Origin: Novosphingobium profundi
Lineage (GTDB): Bacteria; Pseudomonadota; Alphaproteobacteria; Sphingomonadales; Sphingomonadaceae
Length of the DNA: 64,000 nucleotides
Assembly: GCF_018491765.1 (NCBI RefSeq)
Contig: NZ_JABWCU010000006.1
Span: forward strand, 62,001 to 126,000
Direction: 5' to 3'
Below are positions 26,708 to 36,025 of this stretch, in pieces. A model generated the notes under the pieces. The model was not told where the DNA came from. It did no database searches and was given only the letters and a program-made list of their open reading frames with translations. Both the position numbers and the translations under genes were made by a program. The first letter of the stretch is position 1, and every line of letters starts with the position of its first letter.

Positions 26708-28426
26708 ATGACTGACAAGCATAGCCAGATGGCGGGGGCACTCGCCTTTGCGATGACCGTTGCGCTGGTGCCTGGGCTGGCGCACGCGGATGACGCTGCG
26801 AGCACATCCGGGGGCGTTCAGGCCCAATTGCGGGCCCTGGCCGAACAGGTGAAGGACCTGCAACGCCAGCAAACCGAACTGCGCCAGCAACTCGCCGCGA
26901 GCGAGGCAGAGCGCGCGCGGATGGGACAAGCGGCGCCGGATGCCATGCCCCTATCGCAGTCCCAGCCCGAACTCGCGACGCAAGTACCCGCTTCGCAGCC
27001 GGCGGCGGGGGGACGAGCCGTGATCCCCGAGGCGCGATCCGCGAGCCGCGAGACGGCCCACCGGAGTCGGGGCCCGGCGCGGCTGGCCGAGGCGGCGCAG
27101 GACGGACCGCCGCCGGGAACCATCGCGCCTAACCCTTATCTCGATGGCGTGCGCCAACCCGTCGGGCAGGGCCTCTCCTTCACAGTTCCCGGCACCGATA
27201 CCCGCGTAACGCTCGGCGGGCTTATCAAGCTCGACGTATTTGACGACTTGACCGGCGCCAACCTCAACGGCTGGCCGGAAGACGCGGTCTCGATCCCGAT
27301 CGAGGGCACCACCCAATCGCGGCGTAAGCACAATTTTTCGATGACCGCGCGGCAGACCCGTTTCAGCATCGGCAGCGAGACGCCGACCAGCATGGGCACC
27401 CTGCGCAGCTTTATCGAGGGGGACTTCTACGGGACGGGCGGGACCGCGCTGTTGACCAACTCGGCCGCGTTCCGACTGCGCCAGGCATACATCTCGCTGG
27501 GAAAATTTACGTTCGGGCAGACCTGGTCCGTCTTCACGGACCTTCCCGCCGCCGCCGAAACGCTGGATTTCACAGGGCCGGTGGGCAACGCCTATGCCAT
27601 GCGCCAGCCACTGATCCGCTACGAGACCAAGCTTGGACAGCGCGGCCAACTGACGGTCGGGGTCGAGAACCCGGAAGCCGATTTCCTTGGCGCCGATCAT
27701 ACGTCCAACTTCCCGGTCGGATCGACGCTTAGCACGCGGGTGCTCAACCAGGTGCCTGATATCACGATGCGCTACACCTATCAGGGCGAGCGGTTGCGGA
27801 TCTCTACCGCGGGGGTGTTGCGGTACATCAACCTCGACACCGGTGGGCAGTCGCTGGCCTTCCTCGGCCCGGACGGGAACGCCTTCTACTTCGCGGGAAA
27901 GGCGTCCACGTGGGCGTTTGGTGGACAGATCGATGCCACACTCAAGACCTTCGGGCATGATACCTTGACGGCAGAGGTGAACGGTGGGCCCGGCATCGGA
28001 CGCTATATGATGGGCGTGCAGGACGAGGCTTTCGCTCAAGGCGTAGCCCCTTACGGCGCCACTAACGCCAACCCCGGTAACGGCGCCGTGCTGCGGGCCG
28101 ATGGTACCCTCGACCCGATTTTCGCGTATGGTGCATCGCTGTGGTACCGTCATTTCTGGTCGAAGACGCTGCGTTCCAACCTTGTCGCCGGCTATCTCCA
28201 CAACAACGATCCCCACGGCGCGTTGCCGATCAATTTTCCCGAACAGGAGGCGACGTTGCACGCCAACGTCATCTGGAGCCCGGTGCCGCAAGTGGCCATG
28301 GGTATTGAATACATTCACGGTTACCTTGGCTTGCGCGGGCAAACGGATGCGAATCAGGCGCTGGGCTATGGCGATCACGGTGAAATGGACCGGCTTCAGT
28401 TCAGCGTGCAATACAAGCTGTTTTGA
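26708..28426 (+). CDS. DcaP-type trimeric outer-membrane porin
   Basis: 572 residues from ATG 26708, with GAGAGGA upstream. A signal peptide ends near GLAHA-DDA. A coiled coil follows (residues about 38-75, LRALAEQVKDLQRQQTELRQ), then a Pro/Ala-rich linker, and a beta-barrel beginning TRVTLGGLIKLDVFDDL and ending in QFSVQYKLF with a terminal Phe. This layout is that of DcaP-like porins, which pass dicarboxylates and aromatic acids. It is likely the outer-membrane channel for the adjacent catabolic genes. Confidence 0.85.
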   Translation: MTDKHSQMAGALAFAMTVALVPGLAHADDAASTSGGVQAQLRALAEQVKDLQRQQTELRQQLAASEAERARMGQAAPDAMPLSQSQPELATQVPASQPAAGGRAVIPEARSASRETAHRSRGPARLAEAAQDGPPPGTIAPNPYLDGVRQPVGQGLSFTVPGTDTRVTLGGLIKLDVFDDLTGANLNGWPEDAVSIPIEGTTQSRRKHNFSMTARQTRFSIGSETPTSMGTLRSFIEGDFYGTGGTALLTNSAAFRLRQAYISLGKFTFGQTWSVFTDLPAAAETLDFTGPVGNAYAMRQPLIRYETKLGQRGQLTVGVENPEADFLGADHTSNFPVGSTLSTRVLNQVPDITMRYTYQGERLRISTAGVLRYINLDTGGQSLAFLGPDGNAFYFAGKASTWAFGGQIDATLKTFGHDTLTAEVNGGPGIGRYMMGVQDEAFAQGVAPYGATNANPGNGAVLRADGTLDPIFAYGASLWYRHFWSKTLRSNLVAGYLHNNDPHGALPINFPEQEATLHANVIWSPVPQVAMGIEYIHGYLGLRGQTDANQALGYGDHGEMDRLQFSVQYKLF

Positions 28427-28529
28427 GGACTTTGATGATTTGCCCCGCCCCCTCGGCGCCCCCGATGTGCCAAAGTGGAGGCAGGCGAAACGAGCACGGT
28501 ACGCGCGGGCCGTTCGCGTGAGGGGCCCC

Positions 28530-28848
28530 TCGTTTTCCAGGCGCCTTGCGCTCTCGATATCTGCTGTCGTTCGCACGGGGCGGGCGACAGCGTCCCCTTC
28601 CAGGCCTGCTTGCGCACTGGGTCGTGGAACATCTCGATGCAATCGAACACGTCGCGCCGGGCTTAGGCCCGGTGCCGGACGCGGTAACGCTTGAGCGAGG
28701 AAGAGAAGCTCTCGGCGCCGGCGTTGTCATGGCAGTTGCCGCGCCGGCTCATCGCGTGCTCGAGAGCGTGGGCCCGGATGAAGACCTTCCAATCCAAGGT
28801 GGCGACCTGCGAGCCCTGATCGCGTAGATTCTCGTGCAATGTGCGGTA
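28530..28848 (-). pseudogene. IS3-family transposase OrfB, C-terminal remnant
   Basis: On the minus strand LDWKVFIRAHALEHAMSRRG continues into NCHDNAGAESFSSSLKRYRV. This is the end of the rve integrase core of IS3 OrfB, with the final catalytic Glu in AESF. After a frameshift near 28655 it goes on as DVFDCIEMFHDPVRKQAW and TLSPAPCER, the usual IS3 tail. The rest of the element is missing. Confidence 0.7.
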
Positions 28849-29121
28849 GCCATGGTCCCGAAAGGCTTTATGGGCCGCAGCCGTTCCCGGGCTCGCCGGC
28901 GCAGCTGGTTGTTCTGTCAGGCATGGAAACCGCTCGCGGCCGCTCATTGCGCCTCAGTCGAATTCAACGTCATGACTCTCGTCATCACGAGTGGAAATCG
29001 CCGGCGCCGAAGCGCTGGACTCTGGCGTTTTTGGACTGCTTTCCGCGGCGTCCCGAGCCGCATTGGGCAACCCGTGAGCTTTCGGCATCATAGCCCTAAG
29101 ATCCCTTGTTTGGATTCATTT

Positions 29122-29138
29122 CGTTTGATAGTGAAACG
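29122..29138. promoter_or_regulatory. Candidate regulator-binding dyad upstream of SDR gene
   Basis: CGTTTGATAGTGAAACG has 5-bp palindromic arms. It lies about 30 bases upstream of the SDR start. It shares GTTTGATA and GTGAA with the reverse strand of 41419-41435, upstream of the Rieske operon. Confidence 0.4.
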
Positions 29139-29168
29139 GATAGTTCAAATAAGAGACAGTGAGGTTCG

Positions 29169-29930
29169 ATGTCCGTCGATCTAAATGGCCGCACAATTCT
29201 GGTGAGTGGGGCTGCGCGCGGCCTTGGGGCGGCGTTTGCGCAAGCGTGTTGTTCCGCTGGCGCGCGCATTGCCGTTGCGGACATTGATGCAGATGGCGCC
29301 GAATCCACGGCGCAGAAGCTGCGCGAGCAGGGCGGATGTGCGGAAGCCTTCGCCGTCGATATCGCGGATCCCGGTGCCGTGGACGTGTTGGCGCTCGACG
29401 TGGCAAAGCGCCTGGGGGGAATCGACGGGCTGCTTAACAACGCGGCACTTGCCACGGGAATAGGCGGCAAGCTTTTCGAGGACATCGACATCGATCAGTG
29501 GGATCAGGTCATGCGCATCAACGTGCGCGGGACCTGGCTTATGACCAAAGCTTTTTCGCCGATGTTGCGCCGGTCCGCCAAGGGGGGGCGAATCCTGAAT
29601 ATTGCCTCGGACACGGCCCTTTGGGGAGCTCCGCGCTTGCTGCATTACGTTGCCAGCAAGGGCGCCATCATCAGCATGACCCGTTCGCTCTCGCGTGAGT
29701 TCGGCGAGGACGGGGTTACGGTCAACGCGCTCGCGCCAGGCCTCGTGCGGGTGCAGGCCACGGAATACGTGCCGGAGGAGCGCAAGCAGCTTTACGTCGA
29801 TGGCGCGGCGATTCGTCGCCCCCAGGTGCCCGACGATACGGTGGGCGCCGCGGTGTTCTTGCTGAGCGACGCGAGTGCGTTTGTGTCAGGGCAGATCTTA
29901 CCTGTGAATGGTGGGTTCATTTCCGCCTGA
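29169..29930 (+). CDS. Classical SDR-family dehydrogenase
   Basis: 253 residues. It has SGAARGLG (residues 13-20) for NAD(P), NNAA in place of the usual NNAG, a Ser in NIASD, and the YVASK catalytic pair. Length and sequence resemble 3-oxoacyl reductase-like or diol dehydrogenase SDRs. It is a single gene followed after 186 bases by a TonB receptor. A dyad upstream resembles that before the Rieske operon, so co-regulation is possible. Confidence 0.85.
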   Translation: MSVDLNGRTILVSGAARGLGAAFAQACCSAGARIAVADIDADGAESTAQKLREQGGCAEAFAVDIADPGAVDVLALDVAKRLGGIDGLLNNAALATGIGGKLFEDIDIDQWDQVMRINVRGTWLMTKAFSPMLRRSAKGGRILNIASDTALWGAPRLLHYVASKGAIISMTRSLSREFGEDGVTVNALAPGLVRVQATEYVPEERKQLYVDGAAIRRPQVPDDTVGAAVFLLSDASAFVSGQILPVNGGFISA

Positions 29931-30072
29931 TCGGAGCCGTTTCGCGCCGATTTACGCCGGCCGGCCTCGTCGTGCCGGGCCTTCTTGTGCGCGTTCCCTA
30001 TCGCGCCATGCGCAGATACCTTGGCCATAAAGGCTATTGACAAGGGCGCCGTTTCGCGTTTTGATCGATATA

Positions 30073-30096
30073 CAAACGTTGTTTGAAATACGAAAC
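30073..30096. promoter_or_regulatory. Candidate operator upstream of the first TonB receptor
   Basis: CAAAC (30073-30077) and GTTTG (30081-30085) form a palindrome. GTTTGAAATACGAAAC (30081-30096) also has GTTT/AAAC arms similar to the dyad at 29122-29138. It lies about 20-45 bases before the receptor start, a place for operator control. Confidence 0.4.
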
Positions 30097-30116
30097 TTCA
30101 GGTGAGGGAAGCCCCA

Positions 30117-32282
30117 ATGCAGTACCGCAGAGCGTTCATGAGTTCCGTCTTGGCAATCACCGTCGCTGCGGTGCCGCAGATTGCTGCCGCGCAGTCAACC
30201 GAAAGCCCCGCCCCGCAGGCCGAAGGGCTTGGCGAAATCGTGGTCACCGCCACCAAGCGCTCGGAAGACTCGCAGAAGACCGCAACCGCCCTGCAGGTGT
30301 TCACGCCTGACCAGCTCAAGAAGAACGGCATCGCCGACGTCTCCGGCCTGACGACGGTTTCGCCCAGCCTCAACATCGGTGCCAGCTCGGGTGCGGCGTT
30401 CCTCTCGATCCGCGGTGTGTCGAGCCGCGACTTCACGGAGATCGGCGACAGCGCCATCGCGGTCAGCATCGATGACCAGTACCTGCAACGCCCGACCGGA
30501 ATCAACGCCAGCTTCTACGACCTGGAGCGTATCGAAGTCCTGCGCGGACCGCAGGGCACTCTCTATGGTCGCAATGCGACGGGCGGCGCGGTGAACATCA
30601 TCACCAAGAAGCCGACCGACCAGGTCGAGGGATACGTTTCGCTCGAAGCCGGCAACTACAAGACGATCAACGCCGACGCTGCGGTCAACCTGCCCATCAC
30701 CGAGGGTATCTCGATGCGCGCCTCGGCGGTTTCGCGTTACAACGAGGGTTATCGCGACAACGGCGATGCCGGTCGCGGGGACAGCACGAACGTCAAGGGC
30801 GGCCGTCTGCAGTTCCTTCTGACCCCGACCGATCGCCTCAAGATCCTGCTCAGCGGCGACTACATGCATCTGGGCGGCAATGGCGCGGTCTATGACGGCG
30901 TGAAGCTGACGACGGTCGACGGCGTGATCACCACCACGCCCAAGGACAGCGCTTACGGGGCCACCCATTTCGACCTCAGCACCAAGGGGCGGATGGACAC
31001 GACCAATGTGCGCGCGCTGGGTCGTATCGACTACGATCTGGATTTTGCGACCATCAGCTCGATCACCGGCTACATGAAGCAGGACCTGTTCAACCGCTGG
31101 GACAACGACGGCCAGGCCGATAAGTACTATATCTATACGCGCGACGAAGTTTCCGAGGACTTCAGCCAGGAACTGCGCATCTCGTCGAACAACCAGTACG
31201 GTTTCATCTGGCAGGGCGGTCTCTACTACTTCAACGAGGATCTCAGCCTCGCCAACTTCTTCGACAACGACGTCAGCGGATCGCCGGTGAACCTGCGCGA
31301 ATACCACTATGACGTGACCACCCGCTCGAAGGCGGCGTTCGGCCAGGTTTCCTACGATGTGCTCGACGGCCTGCGCATCTCGGGCGGCGTGCGCTACACC
31401 GAGGACATGAAGAGCCGTGAAGGCTATAGCTGGGTCGGCAGCCTGACGCAGGATGTCACCGATGGCGTTGCCGAGCGCACCTACGGCACCGACGACACCC
31501 GGGCCAAGTGGACCAAGGTGACCTGGCACGGTGGCATCGACTACACGATCAGCCCCGAGAACCTGCTCTATGCCAAGGTCGACAGCGGCTATAAGTCCGG
31601 CGGCTTCAACAACTTCGGTCTTGGCGACTATGATCCCGAGACGCTGATCGCCTACGAACTGGGTTCGAAGAACCGCTTCTTCGACGACAAGCTGCAGGTC
31701 AACCTCAGCGCCTTCTGGTACGACTACAAGGATCAGCAGGTCTCGCAGGTCATCGGTGCCGACACGATCGTGGTGAACGCCGGCAAGTCGCGCATCAAGG
31801 GCATCGAAGCCGAGACCGTCGCTGCGCCGTTCGAGGGCAGCCGGATCGACTTCTCGGTCACGTACCTTGATGCCAAATACCGCGATTTCTGCACCAACAA
31901 GACGACGGACGGCGACTGCACGGTGAACTACGAGGGCAATTTCCTCGTCCAGTCGCCGAAGTGGTCGATCAACGCCGGCATCCAGCAGGGCTTCGCGGCT
32001 CTTGGCGGCGAGTTCACCGCGCGCGCGCAGACCCAGTACCGCTCGGAACAGTGGATGAGCTACTACAACCGCTCGACCGAACGCCAGGGGGCCTACACCC
32101 GGACCGATCTCAGCCTCGAGTACGTGCCGGACAACACGAACCTTTCGGTTCAGGCCTACGTGCGCAATCTGGAGAACAGCGTCGTTTTGACCGAGGCGGC
32201 ACAGAGCGGCCTCTACGGCGCCATCCGCAGCCAGTACGCACCGCCGCGTACTTATGGTGCACGCATTACCTACCGCTGGTAA
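30117..32282 (+). CDS. TonB-dependent outer-membrane receptor
   Basis: 721 residues from ATG 30117 (GAGGGA upstream). Signal peptide to about IAAA-QST; TonB-box-like EIVVTATKR; plug domain with RIEVLRGPQGTLYGRNATGG; beta-barrel to the end with the terminal signal YGARITYRW. It belongs to the large sphingomonad group of FecA/CirA-like receptors, many of which import aromatic or glycosidic compounds and not iron. Next to a glycosidase and catabolic enzymes, an organic substrate is inferred. A terminator-like hairpin follows. Confidence 0.9.
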   Translation: MQYRRAFMSSVLAITVAAVPQIAAAQSTESPAPQAEGLGEIVVTATKRSEDSQKTATALQVFTPDQLKKNGIADVSGLTTVSPSLNIGASSGAAFLSIRGVSSRDFTEIGDSAIAVSIDDQYLQRPTGINASFYDLERIEVLRGPQGTLYGRNATGGAVNIITKKPTDQVEGYVSLEAGNYKTINADAAVNLPITEGISMRASAVSRYNEGYRDNGDAGRGDSTNVKGGRLQFLLTPTDRLKILLSGDYMHLGGNGAVYDGVKLTTVDGVITTTPKDSAYGATHFDLSTKGRMDTTNVRALGRIDYDLDFATISSITGYMKQDLFNRWDNDGQADKYYIYTRDEVSEDFSQELRISSNNQYGFIWQGGLYYFNEDLSLANFFDNDVSGSPVNLREYHYDVTTRSKAAFGQVSYDVLDGLRISGGVRYTEDMKSREGYSWVGSLTQDVTDGVAERTYGTDDTRAKWTKVTWHGGIDYTISPENLLYAKVDSGYKSGGFNNFGLGDYDPETLIAYELGSKNRFFDDKLQVNLSAFWYDYKDQQVSQVIGADTIVVNAGKSRIKGIEAETVAAPFEGSRIDFSVTYLDAKYRDFCTNKTTDGDCTVNYEGNFLVQSPKWSINAGIQQGFAALGGEFTARAQTQYRSEQWMSYYNRSTERQGAYTRTDLSLEYVPDNTNLSVQAYVRNLENSVVLTEAAQSGLYGAIRSQYAPPRTYGARITYRW

Positions 32283-32289
32283 ATCGGCG

Positions 32290-32340
32290 GGGGGCGCGGC
32301 GCCACCCATCCTCCTCCAACCTGCTGCGCCCCCTTTTTTT
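32290..32340 (+). terminator. Rho-independent-like terminator/attenuator after TonB receptor
   Basis: GGGGGCGC (32290-32297) pairs with GCGCCCCC (32326-32333) across a 28-nt loop, directly followed by seven T (32334-32340). It lies between the receptor and the GH3 gene, which starts 20 bases later, so it probably lowers readthrough and does not fully separate the transcripts. Confidence 0.6.
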
Positions 32341-32359
32341 CTTTACCCGGAGATGTTCC

Positions 32360-34342
32360 ATGCTGCGCCCGACGTCCCTTTTCGCCCTCGCCATAGCCAC
32401 GCTTGCCGCGCAGTCGGCGACGGCGCGCGAGGGGCTGGCCCAGCAACAGCCTCCGATCGGCGCGCGATCGGCGCCGGTCCTGACGGTGGACGGTCTGCGC
32501 TTTCGCGATCTCGATCGTAACGGGCATCTCGATGCCTACGAGGACTGGCGCCTGCCTGCGGCAAGGCGTGCGAAGGACCTCGTGCGGCGCATGACCATCG
32601 CTGAAAAGGCGGGCATGATGATGCATGCGGTGAATTCGGGCTATTTCGGTCCGGGCGGCACCGTGCTCGAGGACCTGGCGCCGCCCCCGCCCGGGGCGCT
32701 CAAGTCGCCGGTCAACGTGGCCGGGGTCCCCGGCTTCGATCGCGCCGACAAGCCCAGTCCGCGCGACCTCATCGTCAACCGCCACGTGCGCTACATCATG
32801 ACCTCACCGGGCGGCTCGCCCGCCGACGCCGCGCGCTGGGCCAATTCCCTGCAGTCGATGGCCGAAGGCACGCGGCTGGGCATCCCGATCGTGTTCAGCG
32901 CGGATCCGATCCACACCACGAACCGTCTTCCCGGGGGCGCGCTGCCGCCGCCGGACCGGGTGAAGATCACCTCGAGCTGGCCCGACATGATCGGACTGGC
33001 GGCCGCGCGCGATCCCGAGCTGGTCCACCGCTTCGGAGAAGTCGCGTCGCAGGAGCTGCGCGCGATGGGGTTTCGCATGATCCTCAACCCGATGGCGGAC
33101 GTGACGACGGAACCGCGCTGGAACCGCATTCCCGGTACCTTCGGGGAAGATGCCAAGCTGGCTGGCGAATACGCCGCGCAATTCGTTCTCGGAGCGCAAG
33201 GGGAACATCTGGGTCCCGATGGGATCATGGCGGTCGTCAAGCATTTCCCCGGTGACGGTCCGGTGCGGGACGGCCTCGATCCGCACAACCCTTATGGCAA
33301 GCACCTGGCCTATCCCGGCAAGCGCCAGAAATTGCACTACGAGGCTTTTGCACCTTCGTTCCGCGCCAACGTGGCCTTTGCCATGGGTAGCTACGGCATT
33401 CCCACCGGGACGGACGACGTCGCAACCAACTTCTCGCGCAAGATCATGACCGATCTGCTGCGCACCAAGATGCACTTCAAGGGCGTGGCGATTACCGACT
33501 GGATGCACGCGATGCCCTGGGGCCTGGAAGACAAGCCCAAGATCGAGCGTGAGCGCCGGATGATCTGGGCCGGCATCGACCAGCTCGGCGGTGAACACGA
33601 GACGTCCTATATCATCGACCTCGTCAAGCAGGGCGAGGTGCGCGAGAAGCGCATCGAGCTGTCGGTTCGCCGCATCCTCGAGCCGATGTTCGCGATGGGG
33701 CTTTTCGAGAACCCCTACGTCGATCCCGAGGCAGCGGCGCATATCGTCAAGGCACCTGAATATGTTGCCGAGGGCGCGCTTGCCCAGCGCAAGGCCATCG
33801 TCCTTCTGAAGAATGCGGAGCAGGTCCTGCCGCTCAAGCAAGGCGAAACGGTCGCGCTGGAAGGTTTCGGCGCTGCGCCGGCGGCTCTGGCCGGGCGCGT
33901 GCGCGACGCGGCGAGCGCCGACGTCATCGTCGTCAAGGTCAACGCGCCTTATGCCGACAACACGACCGGGCAGGCGTTTTTCGTGCGCACACATGAAGGG
34001 ACGCCGGTTTTCGCGGGCGCCGACAATGCCGATGAGCTCGCCATGATCCAGAAGGCCGTGGCCACTGGCAAACCGGTCGTCGTGGTCATGAGCATGGAGC
34101 GTCCGGCCGTCCTTTCCGAGTTCATCGACACCGTGGCGGGCATGATCGCCACGTTCGGCTCGGACGACGCGGCGCTGGCCGACGTCCTGACCGGCTCGTT
34201 CAATCCATCGGGGAAGTTGCCCTTCGCACTCCCCGCCGATGCCGCGTCGGTCGAGGGGCAGGCGGAAGACGTCCCCTTCGACTTTGCGCGTACCGCATTC
34301 CCTTACGGCTTCGGCCTTTCCTATCCTCCCCGGAAAAACTGA
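32360..34342 (+). CDS. Exported glycoside hydrolase family 3 enzyme
   Basis: 660 residues from ATG 32360 (GGAG upstream); an apparent longer frame overlaps the receptor gene and is not used. Signal peptide MLRPTSLFALAIATLAAQSA-TA. The GH3 N-terminal domain contains VKHFPGDGP and the nucleophile region GVAITDWMHAM (Asp380). The C-terminal GH3 domain (KAIVLLKNAEQVLPLKQGE; SGKLPFALP; FPYGFGLSY) is present but no fibronectin-III tail. It likely removes beta-linked glucose or xylose from conjugates in the periplasm. Following a TonB receptor, it may process the imported glycoside. The TPP enzyme gene starts five bases after its stop. Confidence 0.88.
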   Translation: MLRPTSLFALAIATLAAQSATAREGLAQQQPPIGARSAPVLTVDGLRFRDLDRNGHLDAYEDWRLPAARRAKDLVRRMTIAEKAGMMMHAVNSGYFGPGGTVLEDLAPPPPGALKSPVNVAGVPGFDRADKPSPRDLIVNRHVRYIMTSPGGSPADAARWANSLQSMAEGTRLGIPIVFSADPIHTTNRLPGGALPPPDRVKITSSWPDMIGLAAARDPELVHRFGEVASQELRAMGFRMILNPMADVTTEPRWNRIPGTFGEDAKLAGEYAAQFVLGAQGEHLGPDGIMAVVKHFPGDGPVRDGLDPHNPYGKHLAYPGKRQKLHYEAFAPSFRANVAFAMGSYGIPTGTDDVATNFSRKIMTDLLRTKMHFKGVAITDWMHAMPWGLEDKPKIERERRMIWAGIDQLGGEHETSYIIDLVKQGEVREKRIELSVRRILEPMFAMGLFENPYVDPEAAAHIVKAPEYVAEGALAQRKAIVLLKNAEQVLPLKQGETVALEGFGAAPAALAGRVRDAASADVIVVKVNAPYADNTTGQAFFVRTHEGTPVFAGADNADELAMIQKAVATGKPVVVVMSMERPAVLSEFIDTVAGMIATFGSDDAALADVLTGSFNPSGKLPFALPADAASVEGQAEDVPFDFARTAFPYGFGLSYPPRKN

Positions 34343-34346
34343 CATC

Positions 34347-36023
34347 ATGGAAGTGATTGAAACCTCAATGACCGAGACCGCAGCGACCACTGAGACGCAG
34401 ACCACCGTAGGCGCCCTGATCGCGCAGTTGCTGGCCCATTGGGGTGTCAGCCACGTGTTCGGCGTGATCAGCATCCACAACATGCCCATCCTGGACCCGC
34501 TGGGTGAACAGGGCGCCATTCGCTACATTTCCGCACGTGGCGAGGCGGGCGCGCTGAACATGGCCGACGCCCATGCGCGCGTCACCGGCAACCTCGGGGT
34601 GGCCTTCACGAGCACCGGCACCGCCGCAGGCAACGCGGCGGGCGCGATGGTGGAAGCGCTGACGGCGGGTTCGCCGGTCATGCACATCACCGGGCAGGTC
34701 GAACTGGAGCACCTCGACCTCAATCGCGCCTACATCCACGAGGCCCCCGCGCAGATGCAGATGCTGGGCGCGGTCTCGAAGGCTGCGTTCCGCATCACTT
34801 CGCCTGACCAGGTCGTCGCCACGATGCTTGAAGCGGCCGAAGCCGCGCTTTCCGCGCCGACGGGGCCGGTTTCGATCGAAATTCCGGTGGACGTCCAGGC
34901 CGCGGCGATGCCGATGCCGGCGCAGCTGCCCGAGCTCGCGCCGAAGCGTCCCGCGACGGACCCGGCCCAGATCGCTGCCCTGGCGCAGATGCTTTCCAAC
35001 GCAAAGAAGCCGGTGATCCTGCTGGGCGGCGGTGCACGCGGGGCCGAGGCCGAAGCGACTGCGCTGGCCGACAAGGGCATCGCGATCGTGACCTCGACCA
35101 ACGGACGCGGCATCGTCGCGGAAACCCATCCGATGTCGCTGGGTGCCTTCAATTGCACGAAGGAAGTGCAGGCGCTCTACGACGAGGCGGACCTGATGAT
35201 CGTGGCCGGTTCGCGTCTGCGTGGCAACGAGACGTGGATCTACAAGCTTCGCCTCCCGGCCAAGGTCGTGGTGATCGACGCCGATGCGACGTCGGACGGT
35301 CGCAGCTACGCCAACGACCTGTTCATTCACGGCGATGTGAAGGCGACTTTTGCCGGCCTTCTCGAGGCTTTGGGCGACAAGGGCTACGACCCGGCCTGGA
35401 GCGAGACGATCCGCTCCGCGCGCGAGGTCATGCACTCGGCCATGCGCCAGAGCCTTGGTGCCTACGACCGTCTCGTCGACGAGATCCAGAGCCGTATTCC
35501 CGCTGACGCGGCATGGGTGCGGGACGTGACGATCTCCAATTCGATGTGGGGCAACCGTTTCCTGCAGATCGGCAACACGCGCGCGGGCGTCCACGCCGTG
35601 GGCGGCGGCATCGGGCAGGGGCTTCCGATGGCGATCGGCGCGGCTTTCGGTACGCCGGGCGGGGCCTACGCGTTGAGCGGGGACGGTGGTTTGACGCTTT
35701 GTCTCGGCGAACTCGCCACGCTGGCCGAAGAAGATCCCGACGTCACCCTCGTGCTGATGAACGACAAGGGCTACGGCGTGATCCGCAATATCCAGGACGT
35801 GGAGTACGGCGGTCGCCGCCACTACTCGAACATCCGCGTGCCCGACTTTGCGATGGTGGCGGCCTCGATCGGCCTGCGCCACGAAAAGGTACGTGCCATC
35901 GACGAGGTCGGAGCCGCGCTTGACCGCGCACGCGCAACGCCGGGTGCCGCGATAGTCGAGATCGACATGCTTTCGATCGGCGCCTACCCGCAGGCCTTTG
36001 CCGGCCCGCCACGAAAGGATTGA
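34347..36023 (+). CDS. Thiamine-diphosphate-dependent enzyme (IlvB/benzoylformate decarboxylase-like)
   Basis: 558 residues. The N-terminal Pyr domain has the catalytic Glu in SARGEAGALNMADAHARVTG (Glu66). The middle domain runs about 200-330. The PP domain has the Mg/TPP motif GDGGL (Asp446) to NDKGYGV. Family members either decarboxylate 2-oxo acids or make acyloins; the exact reaction cannot be read. It is followed two bases later by an aspartate-dehydrogenase-like gene and then an aldehyde dehydrogenase. The order fits amine to 2-oxo acid to aldehyde to carboxylic acid (inference). ATG 34347 gives a short variable N-terminus; the ATG seven codons on could also be used. Confidence 0.85.
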   Translation: MEVIETSMTETAATTETQTTVGALIAQLLAHWGVSHVFGVISIHNMPILDPLGEQGAIRYISARGEAGALNMADAHARVTGNLGVAFTSTGTAAGNAAGAMVEALTAGSPVMHITGQVELEHLDLNRAYIHEAPAQMQMLGAVSKAAFRITSPDQVVATMLEAAEAALSAPTGPVSIEIPVDVQAAAMPMPAQLPELAPKRPATDPAQIAALAQMLSNAKKPVILLGGGARGAEAEATALADKGIAIVTSTNGRGIVAETHPMSLGAFNCTKEVQALYDEADLMIVAGSRLRGNETWIYKLRLPAKVVVIDADATSDGRSYANDLFIHGDVKATFAGLLEALGDKGYDPAWSETIRSAREVMHSAMRQSLGAYDRLVDEIQSRIPADAAWVRDVTISNSMWGNRFLQIGNTRAGVHAVGGGIGQGLPMAIGAAFGTPGGAYALSGDGGLTLCLGELATLAEEDPDVTLVLMNDKGYGVIRNIQDVEYGGRRHYSNIRVPDFAMVAASIGLRHEKVRAIDEVGAALDRARATPGAAIVEIDMLSIGAYPQAFAGPPRKD

Positions 36024-36025
36024 GC

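Larger units (their letters stand above)
28427..29168. other. Stretch with an IS3 remnant and the promoter of the next SDR gene
   Basis: About 740 bases. It contains a leftward broken IS3 orfB piece (about 28530-28848), some unassigned sequence, and at 29100-29168 an AT-richer promoter segment with a dyad. Confidence 0.5.

Noticed and set aside
30195..32309. A 704-codon open frame on the minus strand
   Set aside because: It is the antisense shadow of the TonB receptor gene. It has no family-like sequence and no ribosome site, and such frames are common in GC-rich DNA.
31961..32359. Extension of the GH3 protein into the TonB receptor gene
   Set aside because: Out-of-frame receptor sequence. 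A signal peptide begins at ATG 32360 with a ribosome site.
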